From: Prevotellaceae bacterium
Lineage (GTDB): Bacteria; Bacteroidota; Bacteroidia; Bacteroidales; Bacteroidaceae
Direction of reading: 5' to 3'
Length of the DNA: 18,201 nt
NCBI GenBank assembly: GCA_022508685.1
Contig: JAFLUS010000006.1
Location: 1 to 18,201 of the forward strand
The position numbers and the translations under genes are program-made. Under the pieces are notes generated by a model. The model saw nothing but the letters and a program-made list of their open reading frames with translations. It searched no databases and was not told the DNA's origin. Positions 15,941-18,201 of the stretch are shown in pieces (the first letter of the stretch is position 1; each line of letters starts with the position of its first letter).

Positions 15941-17995
15941 ATGAAAACAAAATCGATTATACTTTCAGGTCTGCTCCTCTTGGGTTTGGGAGCCGCTACT
16001 ACATCCTGTGAGGACATGTTCGAGCCCGACAACAATCTTGTTTCGACGAACCTCACTCCTCAGGATACTGTATATCAGTTGATGGGAATTGTTCAGAACA
16101 TGCAGAAGATTGCCGACCGCACCGTCCTTCTGGGCGAACTGCGTGGCGACCTCGTCGATGTCAATTCCCACACGCCGACCGCCTTGCGCGAATTGGCAGA
16201 AGGTACGGCAGGATTGGAGAATGAGTACAACTCTCCGGCTGAATACTACAACGTCATCAATTCCTGCAACATCTATCTTGCCAATGTCGATGCCAACAAA
16301 ATGGCAGCCGGAAAGCCTTATTATCGCAGCGAGATTATTGCCGTGAAGTGCTTCCGTGCATGGTGCTACTTGGAACTGGCTAAAATCTACGGCAATGTGC
16401 CCTTCATCCTCAAGCCCGTGCTGACGACGCAGGCTGCCGAGGACATGGTGAACGCTACGGATAACCGTGCCGGTCTCGAGCAGATCTGCGACTACTTCAT
16501 CAACGACCTCGCGGAATATGCACTCCTTCCCCTCAACAACGAGTTGCTGCCGTTCGACTACGAAAACTGGAAATGGAACGGCAAGCGCGGACGTTACTTC
16601 TTCATCCCCGTCCGTCTCATGTTGGCTGAACTCTACTTGTGGCGTGGAAGCGCGAAGGGTCAGGGTGCAGGACAAGGCGATTTCGAAAACGCCATCCGCA
16701 TGTACCACGACTATCTGGCATACCCGGGCGAAGAACTCACTGCCAACTCCCAACGTGCATCGTGGAGAGGTTGGCGCAACAATGCTCCGCTGTCGTCTAC
16801 CAATTTGTATTACGACACCTTCCGCTACGACCAGTCGCAGGGCGGTGGCTATCAGTTCGTCATTCCGATGGATACTATCGGCTATTGGGGAACGTACTCC
16901 GACCTTCGCAGCGTGTTCTGCGCACAGATGAAGAACAACTACTACGTGGCAGTCAATCCGTCAGTTCGTTTGCGCGAAATCTCTCGTTCACAGGTCAACT
17001 GCGTCTATGTGTACAATTCGCCGTCGAACATCGACACGATGTATGTGTCGGACGACGTCAACATGCTGCCCGACCAAATCCAGATGACGGGTAGCAGTGC
17101 GAAGGAAGACTTCTTGGGCGACCTGCGTTTCGCAGCGGTTTACGAAAACAATGCCGCGCCCAATTCCAAACTGCTCTACCATGCTGAATACAGCCCCGAA
17201 GAACAGTACATCCGCAAGTACATGGATGGCAAGACGATGCTCACCACTGACCAGCGTCAGAACTATGTCGGTTTCTTCCGCACATCCATCATCTACCTCC
17301 ACCTTGCCGAAGCGCTCAACCGCGCGGGACTGCCCGAAACAGCGTTTGCTACGCTCAAGTACGGTCTGTCGTCCACCGTGCTGCGCGACCCGACGAAGGT
17401 GTCGGCTTACGAGTACGACAAGTTGAACAGCATCATGTCCTATGGTTTGGCTGAAGGCAACACGGCAGCCATGTGGGACCCGACGAAGTTCGTCACTATC
17501 GACCAAGTTCCGGGCGGTTATGATGCCAGTGGTAACATGGTATCTCCGTCGACGAATGGTCTGTCCGTCACTCAGTATGGTATCCACGCCTTTGGTTCGG
17601 GCGATGCATGGTACAACAAGCACTATTGCATCCCGGGCATCCTTCCGTTGCCCGAAGTGACTCCGTTAGGCGACGACCCGACAGAGGAAGAACTTGCGCT
17701 CTACGAAGAGCAGATGGCAGCACGCCAAGCCGTAGAGGAACAGAACCACCAGTATCTCCACGAAGGCACTGCAGCACAGGATTGGGTAGACAAGGTGATT
17801 TTGGAAGAAGAAGCCCTCGAAGGCATGTTCGAAGGAACGCGCTACTACGACCTCATGCGCTACGCGCTCTATCATGGCGACCCCAACTTCGTGGCTGACA
17901 TGGTGTCGAAGCGTCGTGGTGCCGACGACCAAGACATGTCGCTGTGGAACCGCTTCAGCGGTGGCAAGTGGTACTTGCCGTTGCCCACTCGCTAA
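15941..17995 (+). CDS. SusD/RagB-type nutrient-binding outer-membrane lipoprotein (D2)
   Basis: This 684-aa protein has a lipoprotein signal ending ATTSC (Cys23) and mature end EDMFEPD. SusD-family signs are the helix AVKCFRAWCYLELAKIYGNV followed by PFILKP (about 134-159), the TPR-like LMLAELYLWRG (about 227-237), the C-terminal ALEGMFEGTRYYDLMRY (about 625-641), and the closing GGKWYLPLPTR. It is long for the family. The extra length includes a very charged stretch near 577-605 (DDPTEEELALYEEQMAAR) that looks like an inserted helix between the SusD core and its C-terminal signature. It starts 12 bp after C2, is the last gene of the operon, and is followed by a strong terminator. It is almost certainly the lid partner of C2; the ligand is unknown. 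Confidence 0.95.
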   Translation: MKTKSIILSGLLLLGLGAATTSCEDMFEPDNNLVSTNLTPQDTVYQLMGIVQNMQKIADRTVLLGELRGDLVDVNSHTPTALRELAEGTAGLENEYNSPAEYYNVINSCNIYLANVDANKMAAGKPYYRSEIIAVKCFRAWCYLELAKIYGNVPFILKPVLTTQAAEDMVNATDNRAGLEQICDYFINDLAEYALLPLNNELLPFDYENWKWNGKRGRYFFIPVRLMLAELYLWRGSAKGQGAGQGDFENAIRMYHDYLAYPGEELTANSQRASWRGWRNNAPLSSTNLYYDTFRYDQSQGGGYQFVIPMDTIGYWGTYSDLRSVFCAQMKNNYYVAVNPSVRLREISRSQVNCVYVYNSPSNIDTMYVSDDVNMLPDQIQMTGSSAKEDFLGDLRFAAVYENNAAPNSKLLYHAEYSPEEQYIRKYMDGKTMLTTDQRQNYVGFFRTSIIYLHLAEALNRAGLPETAFATLKYGLSSTVLRDPTKVSAYEYDKLNSIMSYGLAEGNTAAMWDPTKFVTIDQVPGGYDASGNMVSPSTNGLSVTQYGIHAFGSGDAWYNKHYCIPGILPLPEVTPLGDDPTEEELALYEEQMAARQAVEEQNHQYLHEGTAAQDWVDKVILEEEALEGMFEGTRYYDLMRYALYHGDPNFVADMVSKRRGADDQDMSLWNRFSGGKWYLPLPTR

Positions 17996-18004
17996 TCTGC
18001 TGAT

Positions 18005-18020
18005 GTGAGGCCCGCCTCAC
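18005..18020 (+). terminator. Small hairpin just ahead of the main terminator
   Basis: GTGAGG (18005-18010) pairs with CCTCAC (18015-18020) around CCCG. The loop could close further by one G-C pair. There is no T-run directly behind it, so it is not a terminator by itself. It may stabilise the 3' end or act together with the stronger hairpin that starts 9 nt later. Confidence 0.4.
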
Positions 18021-18029
18021 GACAGGACA

Positions 18030-18066
18030 GGGTGTATCAGGATGCGCATCTTGATACACCCTTTTT
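18030..18066 (+). terminator. Intrinsic terminator of the operon
   Basis: GGGTGTATCAGGATG (18030-18044) pairs with CATCTTGATACACCC (18047-18061), giving a stem of up to 15 bp with one G-U wobble, directly followed by TTTTT (18062-18066). The innermost pairs would open to form a loop. It lies 34 nt after the last stop codon, as expected for the end of the seven-gene transcript. Confidence 0.92.
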
Positions 18067-18078
18067 GCTTGCATTTTT

Positions 18079-18099
18079 TAGTTGCGAATTTCGCAACTA
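18079..18099. promoter_or_regulatory. Perfect palindrome with 10-bp arms, possible operator
   Basis: TAGTTGCGAA (18079-18088) and TTCGCAACTA (18090-18099) are exact reverse complements around a single T. The T-run lies on the 5' side on the + strand and the minus strand has an A-run after it, so it is not a normal intrinsic terminator in either direction. A one-base centre suits a dimeric DNA-binding protein or a mobile-element or repeat end better than an RNA loop. I have the impression that similar TTGCGAA-TTCGCAA palindromes recur in Bacteroidota intergenic DNA, but this cannot be verified here. Confidence 0.5.
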
Positions 18100-18201
18100 T
18101 CTGCCTTATGGGGTATATGCAATGTAACTCTCTGACAGACAATCGTCTACACTATATTCCACTTTTATGAAATTTGGAGTGCACTTCAGATGAATTTAGA
18201 G

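Noticed and set aside
347..17995. Glycan-degrading enzyme, peptidase, regulator or transposase in the operon
   Set aside because: All seven genes were read end to end; only FAS1, SusC, SusD and beta-rich modules were recognised. No catalytic motif, helix-turn-helix or transposase signature was seen.
18079..18099. Second intrinsic terminator
   Set aside because: The T-run is upstream of the palindrome on the + strand and an A-run follows it on the minus strand; the one-base centre also makes a poor RNA loop.
18167..18193. Eight-codon open frame (MKFGVHFR) whose stop overlaps an ATG at 18190
   Set aside because: Too short to support. The overlap ATGA is suggestive of coupling, but the frame starting at 18190 is cut by the window edge after four codons.
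1..18201. tRNA, rRNA or known riboswitch
   Set aside because: No cloverleaf, ribosomal RNA signature or riboswitch consensus was recognised in the non-coding parts.

Overview
This window is one co-directional locus of seven genes on the + strand. It comes from a member of the Bacteroidota, most likely order Bacteroidales (Prevotella-like is a guess). The evidence is two SusC/RagA-type TonB-dependent receptors, each followed directly by a SusD/RagB-type lipoprotein, lipoprotein signals whose mature ends are acidic (Cys-Ser-Asp or Cys-Glu-Asp), and AT-rich start contexts without clear Shine-Dalgarno sequences. The species cannot be named from the sequence alone.

Layout. Positions 1-346 are non-coding. 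They hold the end of a degenerate 22-bp tandem repeat, a weak terminator-like hairpin, an AT-rich stretch that could carry the promoter, and a GC-rich leader that can form consecutive stem-loops. The genes are: a 991-aa surface lipoprotein with four fasciclin (FAS1)-like units (here F1, 347-3322); SusC-like C1 (3333-6716); SusD-like D1 (6731-8647); a 707-aa lipoprotein with two FAS1 units and a C-terminal beta-rich module (F2, 8654-10777); a 606-aa lipoprotein of similar plan (F3, best start 10821, to 12641); SusC-like C2 (12653-15928); and SusD-like D2 (15941-17995). Gaps between genes are 6-14 bp except 43 bp before F3, so the seven are very probably one operon. It closes with a strong intrinsic terminator at 18030-18066. 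Beyond that lies a perfect palindrome with 10-bp arms (18079-18099) and about 100 bp with no supported gene.

How the genes work together. Known biology of the families: SusC forms an outer-membrane barrel that takes up oligomeric substrates using TonB energy, and SusD is its hinged surface lid. The three FAS1 lipoproteins sit where classical loci have surface glycan-binding proteins (SusE/SusF-like). By inference they are accessory surface binders or adhesins that capture or present the ligand. No glycoside hydrolase, peptidase, sulfatase, sigma/anti-sigma pair, hybrid two-component system or transposase is present, so the substrate cannot be read from the window. The order FAS1-SusC-SusD occurs twice (F1-C1-D1 and F3-C2-D2, with F2 between). 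This suggests an ancient module duplication or repeated assembly of a fasciclin-linked uptake unit, and it is the most interesting feature here.
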